Part shown: positions 47,701 to 57,303 of the stretch, in pieces | Layout of the letters: each line of letters opens with the position of its first letter | How positions within the stretch are numbered: position 1 is the first letter of the stretch | Source: an uncultured Shewanella sp. | GTDB taxonomy: Bacteria; Pseudomonadota; Gammaproteobacteria; Enterobacterales; Shewanellaceae | Direction: 5' to 3' | NCBI RefSeq assembly: GCF_947501665.1 | Contig: NZ_CANMWS010000007.1 | Location: forward strand, 62,001 to 126,000 | Length of the DNA: 64,000 nt | Notes under the pieces: model-generated | The model's input: the letters and a program-made list of their open reading frames with translations, nothing else | Databases searched by the model: none | Told to the model about the DNA's origin: nothing | Program-made: the position numbers and the translations under genes

Positions 47701-48948
47701 CTAAGCTGCTGGTACGGAGAATTTATTTCCTGAAATCTCAAGCACCACATCTTGCGGCCTTATTTCAATGATTTTTAATTTTCCTTGGATCAGATCCCCT
47801 TGTTGTAGCTCTACACCATCGACATTAAGCCAACGCTTATCTACATTACTGGAATAGACGTGTCCATTAATATTAAACTCTGGCACTTGCAATTGAACCG
47901 CTGTGGGTAATTGTCCGTATTTAGGCACCTGTGTTGATGACTCAGCAAAGGTATAAGCTGGTGGCTTACTTGATGCCTGAGCTGATGGCTCTGTTGATGT
48001 GCTGGCCGATAGCTGAACGTCAGCGGCTTGTGCATGCTCCCTTTCCACTTGCCTTAACTCTTTTTGAAGTGTTGCAATGAGTAATGCATTTTCTTCACTT
48101 GTCGGGGCTTGTTCGGTGTTAGCGGCTAAAAGCGCTGCCACTTTCGTTTGAGCTGACGTTGGCTCTACCGATTTTGATGGTACTGAACTTGACGGTATTC
48201 GTTTTGACTGTGCACCATGAACCTGAGTAGATTTATCGCTCAAGCCCACTTCAGAGGCGGCTATTGCCACTTCTTTTTTAAGTGCTGCAAGTCTATCTTG
48301 ACCTTTTTGATTGCTATTAGCCCCCAATATCATTGGCTCTTGTTTAGCCACATCTCTTTTTGCACTCACTGTGAGCGTTTTTTTCTCAATGGGTGCAGGC
48401 AAACTCCCGCCAGCCAAGCTCTCGTCTGTCACCGCTCTTTCAGTATATCGAGGGCCTATCGCCGTCACGGTTTCCGCTTTTGCTAGCCTCTGTGCGGTCA
48501 TTCTACTTTCAATGGGGGCTATAGGCTGAGCTTGAGGCACGGGTAAAGCCGATTTTCCGACAAAAGTGATAGAGGCGACCTGTGCTTGACTATTCACAGC
48601 TTGATTATTCACCGCTTGGCTATTAATGACTTGATGATTAACTGCCTTACTTGGCTCAATAACAACTTTTTGGGACGCATAAGACGTGGACAATGCCTCA
48701 TTCTTTGACGTTAGAGTCACTCCCTCATCAACAGATTGTGACTCAACAGCTAATCCATTAATCATAAAACGACTCACAGCCCAAGCTAACACGCTTGACG
48801 AAACAATGATAATGACGAACACAATCGCTTTTTTTGTGAGGTTATCTTTTCGCTGGGTTGAATAAAAATCCAACCTCGGTGTCAATACAGGATCGATATT
48901 CGCTTCTTGCTGTTTTGAACGTGTCACTGCATCTAATAAAATAGACAT
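47701..48948 (-). CDS. gspB: GspB/ExeB-type secretion accessory protein
   Basis: 415 residues. One membrane helix (about 41-62, AIVFVIIIVSSSVLAWAVSR), then a long Ala/Gln/Ser/Pro-rich periplasmic linker with repeats such as HQVINSQAVNNQAVNSQAQ. A C-terminal GspB domain follows (LPTAVQLQVPEFNINGHVYS; RWLNVDGVELQQGDLIQGKL). With GspA it helps insert the type II secretin through peptidoglycan. Its ATG overlaps the gspA stop by one base, so the pair is coupled. The core T2SS genes are elsewhere. Confidence 0.88.
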   Translation of the reverse strand: MSILLDAVTRSKQQEANIDPVLTPRLDFYSTQRKDNLTKKAIVFVIIIVSSSVLAWAVSRFMINGLAVESQSVDEGVTLTSKNEALSTSYASQKVVIEPSKAVNHQVINSQAVNNQAVNSQAQVASITFVGKSALPVPQAQPIAPIESRMTAQRLAKAETVTAIGPRYTERAVTDESLAGGSLPAPIEKKTLTVSAKRDVAKQEPMILGANSNQKGQDRLAALKKEVAIAASEVGLSDKSTQVHGAQSKRIPSSSVPSKSVEPTSAQTKVAALLAANTEQAPTSEENALLIATLQKELRQVEREHAQAADVQLSASTSTEPSAQASSKPPAYTFAESSTQVPKYGQLPTAVQLQVPEFNINGHVYSSNVDKRWLNVDGVELQQGDLIQGKLKIIEIRPQDVVLEISGNKFSVPAA

Positions 48949-50708
48949 TAATAGTACCCTCCCTTATTACCTAACCCTTTATCACCTAATCGCGGGCCTT
49001 GGGTACTTAAATACAAATTTAACTGAGATAAAGTTTGACTACCTGCAATACCATCGGCCCTCAATCCGTGTTGTTGTTGGAACATTTTTAGCTCTTGTTT
49101 TAGGCCTTTATCAAAAGTACTGACTAAACGCGGGGGGCGATCTAATACTAATGCTAAGCTATTTTCCAACCATTGAAGTTGATTAACACTCGCACGTTCA
49201 TCAATTACCACTGGGGCAGACGCAGCCTCTGCAAACACTTCATAGGTACCTGAAAAATGATGATTAAACCACTGCTTACTCACCCACAACTGTTGCTCAT
49301 TTAACTGCAGCAAGACTTGCTCATTGTCATTCGCCAATAAAGTGCCATAAAAGAGCTGTTCTTTTTCATCAACCAGATAAACAATGGCCGGATAATTCAG
49401 TTTCAATAATTGCAGTAAATTGCCTTGTAATTGAAAGCACACCAAACCTTGCATACTGGCCGCTTGACACCCGCTCAGTCCAATGTAGGGAACTTTGCCC
49501 CACGCACCTAATAAGCTGGCATATGCAGGTGCTATCTGCCGACTTTTCTCTATAGTCGAGGTTAATAATGAAGCAGGTTTATTCGCTATAGTGGCGGCAA
49601 CACTGACGGCAGGAACCTGCTTTTCTGCTGACGATGGCATAGTCAGATGGGAGCCTTCCCTCTTATTACTCATGCCATCATGGCTCATCTCTTGATTGCC
49701 CAGCCCTTGAGTGCCTAACCTTTGATGATTCATCTCTTGATGACTGGGGGCTTGTACTATTGACTGCTCAATTGGCTGTTTAAGTGAAAGCTTTACATCA
49801 TTTGAACTGGCATCCGCATAGAATAAATAGAAAACCACTGAAAAAACACTCATAAAAACAATGCCTGCCACCCAAGGAAACAGGCCGTTTTGACTCTTTT
49901 TCTCTTCTCCTGACACTTCAAAATAAGCCGACTTCACCATTTTTGCATCAATCATACTGCGACTATGGGCAAAACCGGCCATTAAGGCTCGCTCAGCAAT
50001 CAAGTTGATTAACCTTGGGATCCCGCCACTGCATTGGTGAAGTGCTTTAATGGCCCCTCGGTTGAACAACAGTTGTTGTCGACCAGCAACTTGCAATCGG
50101 TGCAGCACATAAAAGCCCACTTCCTCTAACGTTAAAGGCAATAAATGGTAACGCGCGGTGATCCTTTGTGCTAATTGCCTCAACTCCTGTCTTCTTAGCA
50201 ATTGCTGTAATTCGGGCTGGCCAATTAAAATCACTTGCAATAATTTCTTTGTATCCGTTTCTAAATTGGTTAATAACCGTAATTGTTCTAATACTTCAGG
50301 ACGTAAATGCTGCGCCTCATCAATAATCAACACTGTATTACGTTGAGCTTGATGATTATTTAGCAAGAAGCCGCTGATTAAATCCGTTAATTGCTTAATG
50401 CTCGGATTATCTGTGTAACAAATACTGAGTTCATCACACAGGGTGGCTAATAATTCTTGCTCGGTCAGTGACGGATTGAGGATAAAAGCAGTATCGGTAT
50501 TATCAGGTAGTCGGTTTAATAGACTACGTGATACGGTGGTTTTTCCTGTTCCCACTTCACCGGTTAAGAGTACAAAACCTCCCGTCTCACCTAAGCCATA
50601 GGTTAAATGCGCGAGTGCTTCTCTGTGCCTACCACTTAGAAATAAATAATGGGGGTTAGGCGCGATCGAAAAGGGGTTATCGCTGAGTCCATAAAAAGCC
50701 TTGTACAT
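48948..50708 (-). CDS. gspA: GspA/ExeA-type ATPase with peptidoglycan-binding domain
   Basis: 586 residues from the ATG at 50706-50708 (MYKAFYGLSDNPFSIAPNPH); a TTG three codons upstream is possible. AAA+ ATPase with Walker A GEVGTGKT (50-57) and Walker B VLIIDEAQHL. One membrane helix (FPWVAGIVFMSVFSVVFYLF), a periplasmic linker with short imperfect repeats, and a C-terminal peptidoglycan-binding domain (LKMFQQQHGLRADGIAGSQT). Works with GspB to place the secretin GspD. The C-terminus LGDKGLGNKGG resembles the linker's LGTQGLGNQ. Confidence 0.9.
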   Translation of the reverse strand: MYKAFYGLSDNPFSIAPNPHYLFLSGRHREALAHLTYGLGETGGFVLLTGEVGTGKTTVSRSLLNRLPDNTDTAFILNPSLTEQELLATLCDELSICYTDNPSIKQLTDLISGFLLNNHQAQRNTVLIIDEAQHLRPEVLEQLRLLTNLETDTKKLLQVILIGQPELQQLLRRQELRQLAQRITARYHLLPLTLEEVGFYVLHRLQVAGRQQLLFNRGAIKALHQCSGGIPRLINLIAERALMAGFAHSRSMIDAKMVKSAYFEVSGEEKKSQNGLFPWVAGIVFMSVFSVVFYLFYADASSNDVKLSLKQPIEQSIVQAPSHQEMNHQRLGTQGLGNQEMSHDGMSNKREGSHLTMPSSAEKQVPAVSVAATIANKPASLLTSTIEKSRQIAPAYASLLGAWGKVPYIGLSGCQAASMQGLVCFQLQGNLLQLLKLNYPAIVYLVDEKEQLFYGTLLANDNEQVLLQLNEQQLWVSKQWFNHHFSGTYEVFAEAASAPVVIDERASVNQLQWLENSLALVLDRPPRLVSTFDKGLKQELKMFQQQHGLRADGIAGSQTLSQLNLYLSTQGPRLGDKGLGNKGGYY

Positions 50709-50883
50709 AACGTGCAAAAATCCTCAATAAAAAGTCCAGACCAAGGTAAAGCCAAGCGGTATTTTTGTCAAAATTAACTTATTCACTTTTAGCGATAAAA
50801 TCATGGTCTCAGTGCCTTCACTTTATCCCTACACTCCATCATGATAAGCTCATTATTCTCTTTTGTTATTTAAATCAATTATT

Positions 50884-52125
50884 GTGAAAATATACCTTGT
50901 TGGCGGCGCCGTCAGAGACACATTATTACACCTTCCCGTTAAAGACAAAGATTACATGGTTGTCGGCTCAACCCCAGAGGAAATGCTTAACCTAGGGTAT
51001 AAACAAGTGGGCAAAGATTTTCCTGTATTTTTACATCCCAAAAGCCAACAAGAATATGCCTTAGCACGTACAGAAAAAAAAGTGGCTTCTGGTTATGGTG
51101 GCTTTGATTGTTATGCCGCAGCTGACGTGACACTTGAACAAGATTTATTACGTCGCGATCTTACCATCAATGCTATCGCACAAGATGATGCGGGTACTTT
51201 ATTTGACCCTTTTGGCGGCATAGAGGATCTCAATCAAAAAATACTAAGACATGTCTCCCCTGCTTTTGTTGAAGACCCCTTAAGAGTATTACGCGTCGCA
51301 CGCTTCGCAGCCCGCTATCATACACAAGGCTTTCGTATTGCCACTGAAACCTTAGCGTTAATGACAGAACTTAGCCTCAGCGGTGAGCTAGCAGCACTCA
51401 CCCCTGAGCGAGTTTATCAAGAGTTGGATAAAGCCCTCTCCACTCAAACCCCCCATATCTTTATTTCTGTTTTAAGGCAATGCCAAGCGCTAAAAGTCTT
51501 ATTTCCTGAAATTGATGCCTTATTTGGTATTCCCCAACCAGAAAAATGGCATCCAGAGATTGATACTGGCATTCACACCATGATGGTGCTTGAACAAGCT
51601 TCTAAGCTAAGCCGAGATAATGCGGTCCGTTTTGCAGCTCTCACTCATGATTTGGGTAAAGCATTGAGTCCCAAAGCCGACTTACCGAAACACCATGGCC
51701 ATGGTCAAAAAGGCTTAGCATGCATCAAGCAAATGTGTATTCGATTACGCATACCCAACCATTATCGTGACTTAGCCTTACTGGCCAGCGATCAGCACCA
51801 AAATATTCATAATATAACGCAATTACGTGCAGAAACCCTGCTTAATATTTTTAATAAAGCCGACTTTTGGCGCAAACCTGAGCGTGTCACACAATTGGGC
51901 TTAATCTGTGAAGCGGATGCAAAAGGCAGAACAGGCTTTGAAGACACCGATTATCCTCAATCTCAATATTTACATGACTGTTACAAGTCAGCACTTTCTG
52001 TTTCTGTTCAAACGATTATTGAAGCAGGGTTTCAAGGCGCTGCAATCAAGCAACAACTCGATATAGAAAGAATCAAAGCAATTAAAGAAGCAAAACATAA
52101 CTTCAACAAAAAAATAAATAATTAG
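50884..52125 (+). CDS. cca: tRNA CCA-adding enzyme (multifunctional Cca)
   Basis: Adds and repairs the 3' CCA of tRNA. 413 residues from a GTG at 50884, where the family N-terminus [11 protein letters not shown] begins. The nucleotidyltransferase signature is followed by [15 protein letters not shown] and [14 protein letters not shown]-terminal HD domain ([13 protein letters not shown]) gives the phosphatase/phosphodiesterase activity of the long gamma-proteobacterial form. It is divergent from gspA across 175 bases. Confidence 0.95.
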   Translation: MKIYLVGGAVRDTLLHLPVKDKDYMVVGSTPEEMLNLGYKQVGKDFPVFLHPKSQQEYALARTEKKVASGYGGFDCYAAADVTLEQDLLRRDLTINAIAQDDAGTLFDPFGGIEDLNQKILRHVSPAFVEDPLRVLRVARFAARYHTQGFRIATETLALMTELSLSGELAALTPERVYQELDKALSTQTPHIFISVLRQCQALKVLFPEIDALFGIPQPEKWHPEIDTGIHTMMVLEQASKLSRDNAVRFAALTHDLGKALSPKADLPKHHGHGQKGLACIKQMCIRLRIPNHYRDLALLASDQHQNIHNITQLRAETLLNIFNKADFWRKPERVTQLGLICEADAKGRTGFEDTDYPQSQYLHDCYKSALSVSVQTIIEAGFQGAAIKQQLDIERIKAIKEAKHNFNKKINN

Positions 52126-52245
52126 TCGAAAATATTCATGATTCATTAAGCCTATGTATGGCAAGGTAAAGGTGAGTTGTAATTCTTCTCGCTAAGCTTG
52201 CAATTACAGTGATATTGTCTAAGGTATACTGTACCTAGCGTGAAA

Positions 52246-52304
52246 GGCATAGCAAATTTAGTGTGCTATGCCATAATTAACTTGTTGCAGTTATGTTGCA
52301 TAGC
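52246..52304 (+). promoter_or_regulatory. mutually exclusive hairpins in the lpp leader
   Basis: GGCATAGC (52246-52253) can pair with GCTATGCC (52265-52272). The same GCTATGC can instead pair with GCATAGC (52298-52304). The two folds exclude each other. Located upstream of lpp, downstream of a -10-like TATACT at 52225-52230. Function unknown. Confidence 0.45.
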
Positions 52305-52341
52305 TGTTCAATTTAAATTAACTGACTGAAGGGATTTCCCA

Positions 52342-52596
52342 ATGAACAAAAAAGTACTGATGATAGCTGGTGTTGCTATGACTGTAATGCTTGGTGGTTG
52401 TGCTTCAACTGGCGACCTTGAAAAACTAAGCAATAAAGTTGATCAACTATCGGCGCAAGTGAATGCGATGTCATCTGATCAAGCTAAAATGGCTTCTGAC
52501 ATGAGAGATACAAAAGCTGCTGCAATGAATGCAGAAGCTGAAGCCAAGCGTGCCAATGATCGTATCGATAATATCGCTTCTTCTTACAGCAAGTAA
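52342..52596 (+). CDS. lpp: Lpp, murein lipoprotein
   Basis: 84 residues. Signal peptide with a lipobox ending at C20 (VMLGGC), then a helical heptad pattern typical of the Lpp trimer (LEKLSNKVDQLSAQVNAMSS; AKRANDRIDNIASSYSK). The C-terminal lysine can be linked to peptidoglycan by an L,D-transpeptidase, one of which is encoded just downstream on the other strand. AAGGGA is the ribosome site and sits within a short GGGATTTCCC palindrome. Terminator follows. Confidence 0.92.
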   Translation: MNKKVLMIAGVAMTVMLGGCASTGDLEKLSNKVDQLSAQVNAMSSDQAKMASDMRDTKAAAMNAEAEAKRANDRIDNIASSYSK

Positions 52597-52616
52597 GAAA
52601 TAGAACTATCAGTATT

Positions 52617-52650
52617 GGCAACATCAAATCTATTTGATGTTGCCTATTTC
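52617..52650 (+). terminator. terminator of lpp
   Basis: GGCAACATCAAAT and ATTTGATGTTGCC form a long stem with a tight loop, followed by TATTTCCCCC. The stem is strong; the T-run is short. Confidence 0.7.
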
Positions 52651-52742
52651 CCCCTTAATTGACTCCCCCTTTCCAAGCCAAATAAAATAAACACTACAGC
52701 ATTCAGCTAAATGGTGATCTAGCGTTGCACAATACGCCTATA

Positions 52743-53648
52743 CTATTGAAACAACCCCACATTCACAGGTAATCCACTTTGTTGCATGATAGCCTGATCA
52801 ACTGTATTGGTATCGATATCATATTGACTCATAAATTTCAGGGCTTGCTTGGTTAAATTCACCACTTGAATTTGTTTATCTTTACTCTTAGATAATGGAG
52901 AATGCACTTCTATCATTTTGCGCCCATCTGGCTCTGTTGCTGTTTTCACTGTTTGATTAATCACGGTGACTTTTTCCCCACGTGAGATATGATGAAATAG
53001 CCATTCGATATTATCTGGACTCAAGCGTATACAACCGGCACTCACTCTCATGCCAATGCCAAATTTTTGATTGGTACCATGAATAAGATAACTGCCCCTT
53101 CCATAAGCTAATTGGATAGCAAACTTACCTAAAGGATTATCAGGACCGGGATAAACAACGGCAGGTAAGACTTCACCGCGCTCTTCCAAATGTGCTTTAC
53201 GGATACTCGCTGGAGGTGTCCATGTTGGGTTGGGAATTCGCGACTTAACTTTTGTCACCATAACAGGTGTTTCACTGCCTATTTTCCCTATTCCAACAGG
53301 GAAAACATACACTTTTTGTTTTCCTTTCGGAAAATAATACAACCTTAATTCTGCCAAGTTAATCACCACGCCTTCTCGTGGTACATCGGGTAATAACATT
53401 TCAGTGGGGATCTTTAGCAAGGTGCCTTCTTTAGGTAAAAAAGGATCCACATTCGGATTCGCTGCCATTAACTCTAAAATACCCACATTATAATCTTTGG
53501 CTATTGTTTGAAAATATTCACCTTTTTGAACAATGTGTTTTTGTACTTCACCGATTAATCGACTGTTTGTCTCAGGAAGCGGATACACATTTGCCACACT
53601 GGTGAAAGGGAATACCACTAAGATGAACCACAACAATAAACGCATCAT
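52743..53648 (-). CDS. L,D-transpeptidase (YkuD family, ErfK/YcfS-like)
   Basis: 301 residues. Signal peptide (about 1-20), LysM domain (HIVQKGEYFQTIAKDYNVGI, about 37-82), then the YkuD catalytic domain with H190 (YLIHGTN) and nucleophile C206 (RVSAGCIRLSPDN). Members of this family anchor Lpp to meso-diaminopimelate or make 3-3 cross-links in peptidoglycan. Its place next to lpp, convergent with it, supports the anchoring role. Which of the E. coli paralogues it matches cannot be told. Confidence 0.9.
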   Translation of the reverse strand: MMRLLLWFILVVFPFTSVANVYPLPETNSRLIGEVQKHIVQKGEYFQTIAKDYNVGILELMAANPNVDPFLPKEGTLLKIPTEMLLPDVPREGVVINLAELRLYYFPKGKQKVYVFPVGIGKIGSETPVMVTKVKSRIPNPTWTPPASIRKAHLEERGEVLPAVVYPGPDNPLGKFAIQLAYGRGSYLIHGTNQKFGIGMRVSAGCIRLSPDNIEWLFHHISRGEKVTVINQTVKTATEPDGRKMIEVHSPLSKSKDKQIQVVNLTKQALKFMSQYDIDTNTVDQAIMQQSGLPVNVGLFQ

Positions 53649-53732
53649 CTACCACTCTTTCCTATGATTAAAAAGGTCGCGAATTCGGCAAAGTACACAT
53701 TATCCATAAAACGACGGACCTTAAAGTGAAGC

Positions 53733-54581
53733 CTATTTTTTTACCATCAATGCCACGACAAAATCAACTTCAACAGCATCCAAAGACATTAAAGCAATTT
53801 GCTTACGTATTTTGTCACTGGCCCTCCATGCAAAAGGGGTCATATCCAATAAAGTCAATGCTTGCTCCCCAGTACAAGGTACAGTAAAGGCAACGCGCTG
53901 ACTTTTTATCAATTCAGCCTCGCTTGGTATACTTAAGTCTAGTTCCTTATCCGCTAAATCAGTATAAATATGTGACTTTATCTGCCATAGGTGTCGCGGC
54001 GAAGGAATAACCTGAAGGAAAATACCATTACTTTTCAACACTCTAAATAACTCTTTGCCTTTTAAAGGCTTATCAATCAAAGTAACTAGGTCAAAACTAC
54101 TATCAATAAAAGGTAATGCTTTTAATTGACTCGCTATATAAGTGTTCTCCGGCACGGATTTTGCTGCAGCAAATAGTGCATTTTCAGCTTCTGCAATACC
54201 CGTTTGCACAAGTGATATTGCAGGCGATTGTGACTTTAGCACACGCTTTAGCTCACGCATATAAAAGCCCTCTCCACAATCAAAATCCAATTGCTGTAAC
54301 GACCCTTGCGCTAAAATTCCAACTTTGTCTTTACTGTCGCTCAACAGCGATGCCATCGCTTCTATCAAAGGTGTAAACATCCCACTTTCTAATAGATAAC
54401 GTTTTGCACGCATCACCTGCCGAGAGTCAAGTTTTGGCTTTTTCGCCTGACTAAATATCCAATACCCTTGCTCATTTTTATCAAAATGATGTTTATTATC
54501 ACAATATAATCCCTGAGAAGAGACATGTACTCGCAATGCTTCGTTACATTTGGGGCATAGGTAAATACTGCTTATTGTCAT
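53733..54581 (-). CDS. rlmA: 23S rRNA (guanine-N1)-methyltransferase RlmA
   Basis: Methylates a guanine of 23S rRNA helix 35 (G745 in E. coli) with SAM. 282 residues. The N-terminal zinc finger uses C8/C11 (YLCPKCNEAL) and a later C and H (GLYCDNKHHF). A Rossmann SAM-binding domain follows (DCGEGFYMRELKRVL), then KALPFIDSSFDLVTLID. Only 15 bases separate it from the uppP gene upstream on the same strand, so the two are probably co-transcribed. Confidence 0.88.
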   Translation of the reverse strand: MTISSIYLCPKCNEALRVHVSSQGLYCDNKHHFDKNEQGYWIFSQAKKPKLDSRQVMRAKRYLLESGMFTPLIEAMASLLSDSKDKVGILAQGSLQQLDFDCGEGFYMRELKRVLKSQSPAISLVQTGIAEAENALFAAAKSVPENTYIASQLKALPFIDSSFDLVTLIDKPLKGKELFRVLKSNGIFLQVIPSPRHLWQIKSHIYTDLADKELDLSIPSEAELIKSQRVAFTVPCTGEQALTLLDMTPFAWRASDKIRKQIALMSLDAVEVDFVVALMVKK

Positions 54582-54596
54582 CAGCTCAAGCCTGCC

Positions 54597-55397
54597 TTAT
54601 AAGAAAATGAAACCACAAAGGACAATCCCCAGCAGTAAACGATAAATAACAAAGGGCGTCATACCCATTTTGCTGATAATCTTTAAAAAATAATGAATAC
54701 AAAGATAAGCCGATACAAAAGAGACTAAGATCCCTATTCCTAATGCCTGATAATCAATTGCTTGCTCACTTGAGAGCAGATCTTTTGTTACCAATATTGC
54801 CGCGCCTAAACTCACAGGAACCGACATGAGAAACGAAAACCGTGCTGCCGCTTCTCGAGTTAATCCCAGCATTAATCCTGCTGTCATAGTGATCCCAGAG
54901 CGTGATGTGCCAGGGATCAAAGCAACCGCTTGCGCTAAACCAATAAAAAGGGCTTTTTTCCAACCTACCTGAAACTCACTTAACCCTTCTCGGCTCATTT
55001 TATCAGCCCACCAAAGTAACAAGCCAAATATAATCGTCGTTGCCGCAATCACTTCAATATTACGAAAATGCGTTGCAATAAAATCTTTCGCCGTAAACCC
55101 CACAATCACAGCGGGGATCGTTGCTAAAATAATCCACCACGCTAATCGGCTTTCTTCATTTTGCTCACGGCTCACAATACTGCCAGTCCAAGCGGTAAAC
55201 ATTGAAAAGAGTTCACGGCGAAAATAAATAACCACTGCCAATAAGGAGCCTGTATTGACAGCGACATCAAAAGATAACCCTTGATCTTGCCAACCTAAAA
55301 GTTGAGCCGGTAAAATTAAATGCGCAGAGCTTGAAATAGGCAAAAACTCTGTAAGACCTTGAATAAGGGCTAAAAGAATAACTTGTAAAGTATCCAT
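54597..55397 (-). CDS. uppP: undecaprenyl-diphosphatase (UppP/BacA)
   Basis: Recycles the lipid carrier undecaprenyl diphosphate for wall and polysaccharide synthesis. 266 residues from the ATG at 55395-55397, preceded by GGA at good spacing; an ATG five codons upstream lacks this. Signature [19 protein letters not shown] at the N-terminus and [20 protein letters not shown] in the second half. About eight membrane segments. Confidence 0.95.
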   Translation of the reverse strand: MDTLQVILLALIQGLTEFLPISSSAHLILPAQLLGWQDQGLSFDVAVNTGSLLAVVIYFRRELFSMFTAWTGSIVSREQNEESRLAWWIILATIPAVIVGFTAKDFIATHFRNIEVIAATTIIFGLLLWWADKMSREGLSEFQVGWKKALFIGLAQAVALIPGTSRSGITMTAGLMLGLTREAAARFSFLMSVPVSLGAAILVTKDLLSSEQAIDYQALGIGILVSFVSAYLCIHYFLKIISKMGMTPFVIYRLLLGIVLCGFIFL

Positions 55398-55478
55398 AAA
55401 TATCCAGTACATATCGATAAAGCGATAATGAGCTAACGATTCGCTTTAAGGTAAAAGAAAAAGCAGACTCTGACTCTA

Positions 55479-55964
55479 TTACGACAATAAATCCACTCGC
55501 CACAATCGCTGTAAATCTTTATCAAAGGCTTGCCATAAATCCTGATAAGTTCGATTGACAACAGGATGCACTCGATTGGGCGCTATTTCAGCAAGTGGCC
55601 ATAACACAAAAGCATTATTAAGAATTTCTTCACGGGGGAGCACAATAGGTTGCTGACAAATACAATCATCATATAATAATAAATCTAAATCTAATGTTCT
55701 GGCACTGAACTTCTTCTCTCCGGGTAATCTCCCACACTCTTTTTCCAATTGCTTAAAAATAGCTACAACAGCCTTAATAGGCTCAAGTGTTTGTGCAGCA
55801 ACGACCATATTTAAAAAATTATGTCCCTCAAACCCCACAGCTTCACTCTCAAAAACAGAGGATAGCGTTAATGAGCCAAATATTGCCTCTAAATCCTTTA
55901 ATGCAGCCTTAACGTATTTTTCTGGCTCAATATTACTGCCTATACTGATGTATATTGTTGCCAT
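55479..55964 (-). CDS. folK: HPPK (FolK), hydroxymethyldihydropterin pyrophosphokinase
   Basis: Folate synthesis step that activates the pterin with pyrophosphate from ATP. 161 residues. N-terminal TIYISIGSNIEPEKYV and the metal-binding signature RTLDLDLLLYDD are conserved; the RLPGEKKFSAR loop is present. It starts two bases after the folB stop on the same strand. Confidence 0.94.
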   Translation of the reverse strand: MATIYISIGSNIEPEKYVKAALKDLEAIFGSLTLSSVFESEAVGFEGHNFLNMVVAAQTLEPIKAVVAIFKQLEKECGRLPGEKKFSARTLDLDLLLYDDCICQQPIVLPREEILNNAFVLWPLAEIAPNRVHPVVNRTYQDLWQAFDKDLQRLWRVDLLS

Positions 55965-55966
55965 AC

Positions 55967-56320
55967 TTAATCATGTCCTCGCACAATTTCAACACCGACA
56001 GCCGACGCTGATGGCACGGCGCCCGGCTTCATTACTTTAACTCTTACACGGAGTACATTAAACTCATCCATCACACACTTTGCCACTTTTTCAGCCACGG
56101 TTTCAATCAAATCAATTGGCTTTTCAGTGATCAAGTCTATCAAGCGGTTTGATACCGTTTCGTAGCATAATGCAAATTGATAATCATCATTGCTCGCAGC
56201 TTCTCGAATATCGTAATCCATATCCAAATCAATCAAAAGGTTCTGATGTATTTGCTTTTCCCATTCATAAATGCCGATCACTGTTTCTACTTTCAGTTCA
56301 CGAATCAATACCTTGTCCAT
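55967..56320 (-). CDS. folB: dihydroneopterin aldolase (FolB)
   Basis: Makes 6-hydroxymethyl-dihydropterin for folate synthesis. 117 residues, with MDKVLIRELKVETVIGIYEW at the start (including the family's GIYxWE), then IDLIETVAEKVAKCVMDEF and VKVMKPGAVPSASAVGVEI. Followed at once by folK, giving a folBK pair. Divergent from plsY. Confidence 0.94.
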   Translation of the reverse strand: MDKVLIRELKVETVIGIYEWEKQIHQNLLIDLDMDYDIREAASNDDYQFALCYETVSNRLIDLITEKPIDLIETVAEKVAKCVMDEFNVLRVRVKVMKPGAVPSASAVGVEIVRGHD

Positions 56321-56626
56321 CGTAGACCTCCCAAAATGATAAAGAGTTTAGATTAATGCCTGTATGCATGATTATATGCTCCAAATTAGTGAATAATATC
56401 ACTTGCCTGCTTTTCTCCGGTTAAAAACCCGAGTAGGATAGAGTCAGGCGCATGCAAATTAACATTCCATCTTAAGTTTTATTGTTAATCGTCGACTAAA
56501 TAGCCACATTAAAATGGATTTTTCGCCACTGAAGGAAAACTCATTAACATCCACAGTATAATGGACGATTGAAAAGCATTTTTAGTGGTGGCGTGATAAT
56601 ACCTTAAGACGGATAAGGAAACCAAT
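56321..56626. other. divergent gap folB/plsY
   Basis: About 306 bases holding the promoters of both genes. I see no RNA gene, repeat or convincing operator. Confidence 0.5.
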
Positions 56627-57235
56627 TTGAGCACAACCGCACTGACACTTATCATGATCCTTGCTGCATATTTAGCTGGCTCGATTTCCAGTGCCGTATT
56701 AATTTGCCGATTACGTGGTCTGCCCGATCCTCGCACTCAAGGTTCAAAAAACCCAGGCGCGACCAACGTTATGCGTTTTGGCGGTATCAGTACCGCTATC
56801 ATGGTATTGATTTTCGATATGCTCAAAGGCGCAGCTCCGGCTTATATTGCGTTTGTTTTAGGTATCTCTCCCCTTTTTCTCGGCGTCATTGCCATTGCCG
56901 CTTGTCTCGGTCATATTTATCCTGTTTTCTTTCACTTTAAAGGCGGAAAAGGGGTTGCCACCGCGTTTGGCGCAATGGCCCCCATTGGTGGTGATTTAGC
57001 ACTTTCTCTCATTGGCACTTGGCTCATCATTGCCTTTATCACACGCTATTCTTCTCTCGCCGCTATTGCTGCCGCCCTAACCGCTCCATTTTATACTTGG
57101 TGGTTAGATGAAAGGTTCACATTACCTGTGGCCATGCTATCTGTACTGATTGTGCTTCGCCACAAAGACAATATTATTCGCCTATTAAAAGGAAAAGAAA
57201 CCAAATTACAATTAAAGAAAAAAACACCTAAATAG
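56627..57235 (+). CDS. plsY: glycerol-3-phosphate acyltransferase PlsY
   Basis: Inner-membrane enzyme transferring acyl groups from acyl-phosphate to glycerol-3-phosphate, beginning phospholipid synthesis. 202 residues from a TTG start, with about five membrane segments. Family motifs: [31 protein letters not shown] and [14 protein letters not shown], plus [14 protein letters not shown] near the end. The terminator hairpin overlaps its last codons. Divergent from folBK. Confidence 0.94.
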   Translation: MSTTALTLIMILAAYLAGSISSAVLICRLRGLPDPRTQGSKNPGATNVMRFGGISTAIMVLIFDMLKGAAPAYIAFVLGISPLFLGVIAIAACLGHIYPVFFHFKGGKGVATAFGAMAPIGGDLALSLIGTWLIIAFITRYSSLAAIAAALTAPFYTWWLDERFTLPVAMLSVLIVLRHKDNIIRLLKGKETKLQLKKKTPK

Positions 57236-57244
57236 GTGTTTTTT
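57223..57244 (+). terminator. terminator overlapping the plsY stop
   Basis: ACACCT AAAT AGGTGT with flanking A and T runs. It uses the last codons and stop of plsY as its left arm. The A-run on the other side would let it also act for minus-strand transcripts arriving from tsaD. Confidence 0.75.
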
Positions 57245-57303
57245 GACGTTAAACAGAGTGAAAATAAAATCGCTTTTTCTTCAGGTTCATATGAAACATA
57301 AAG

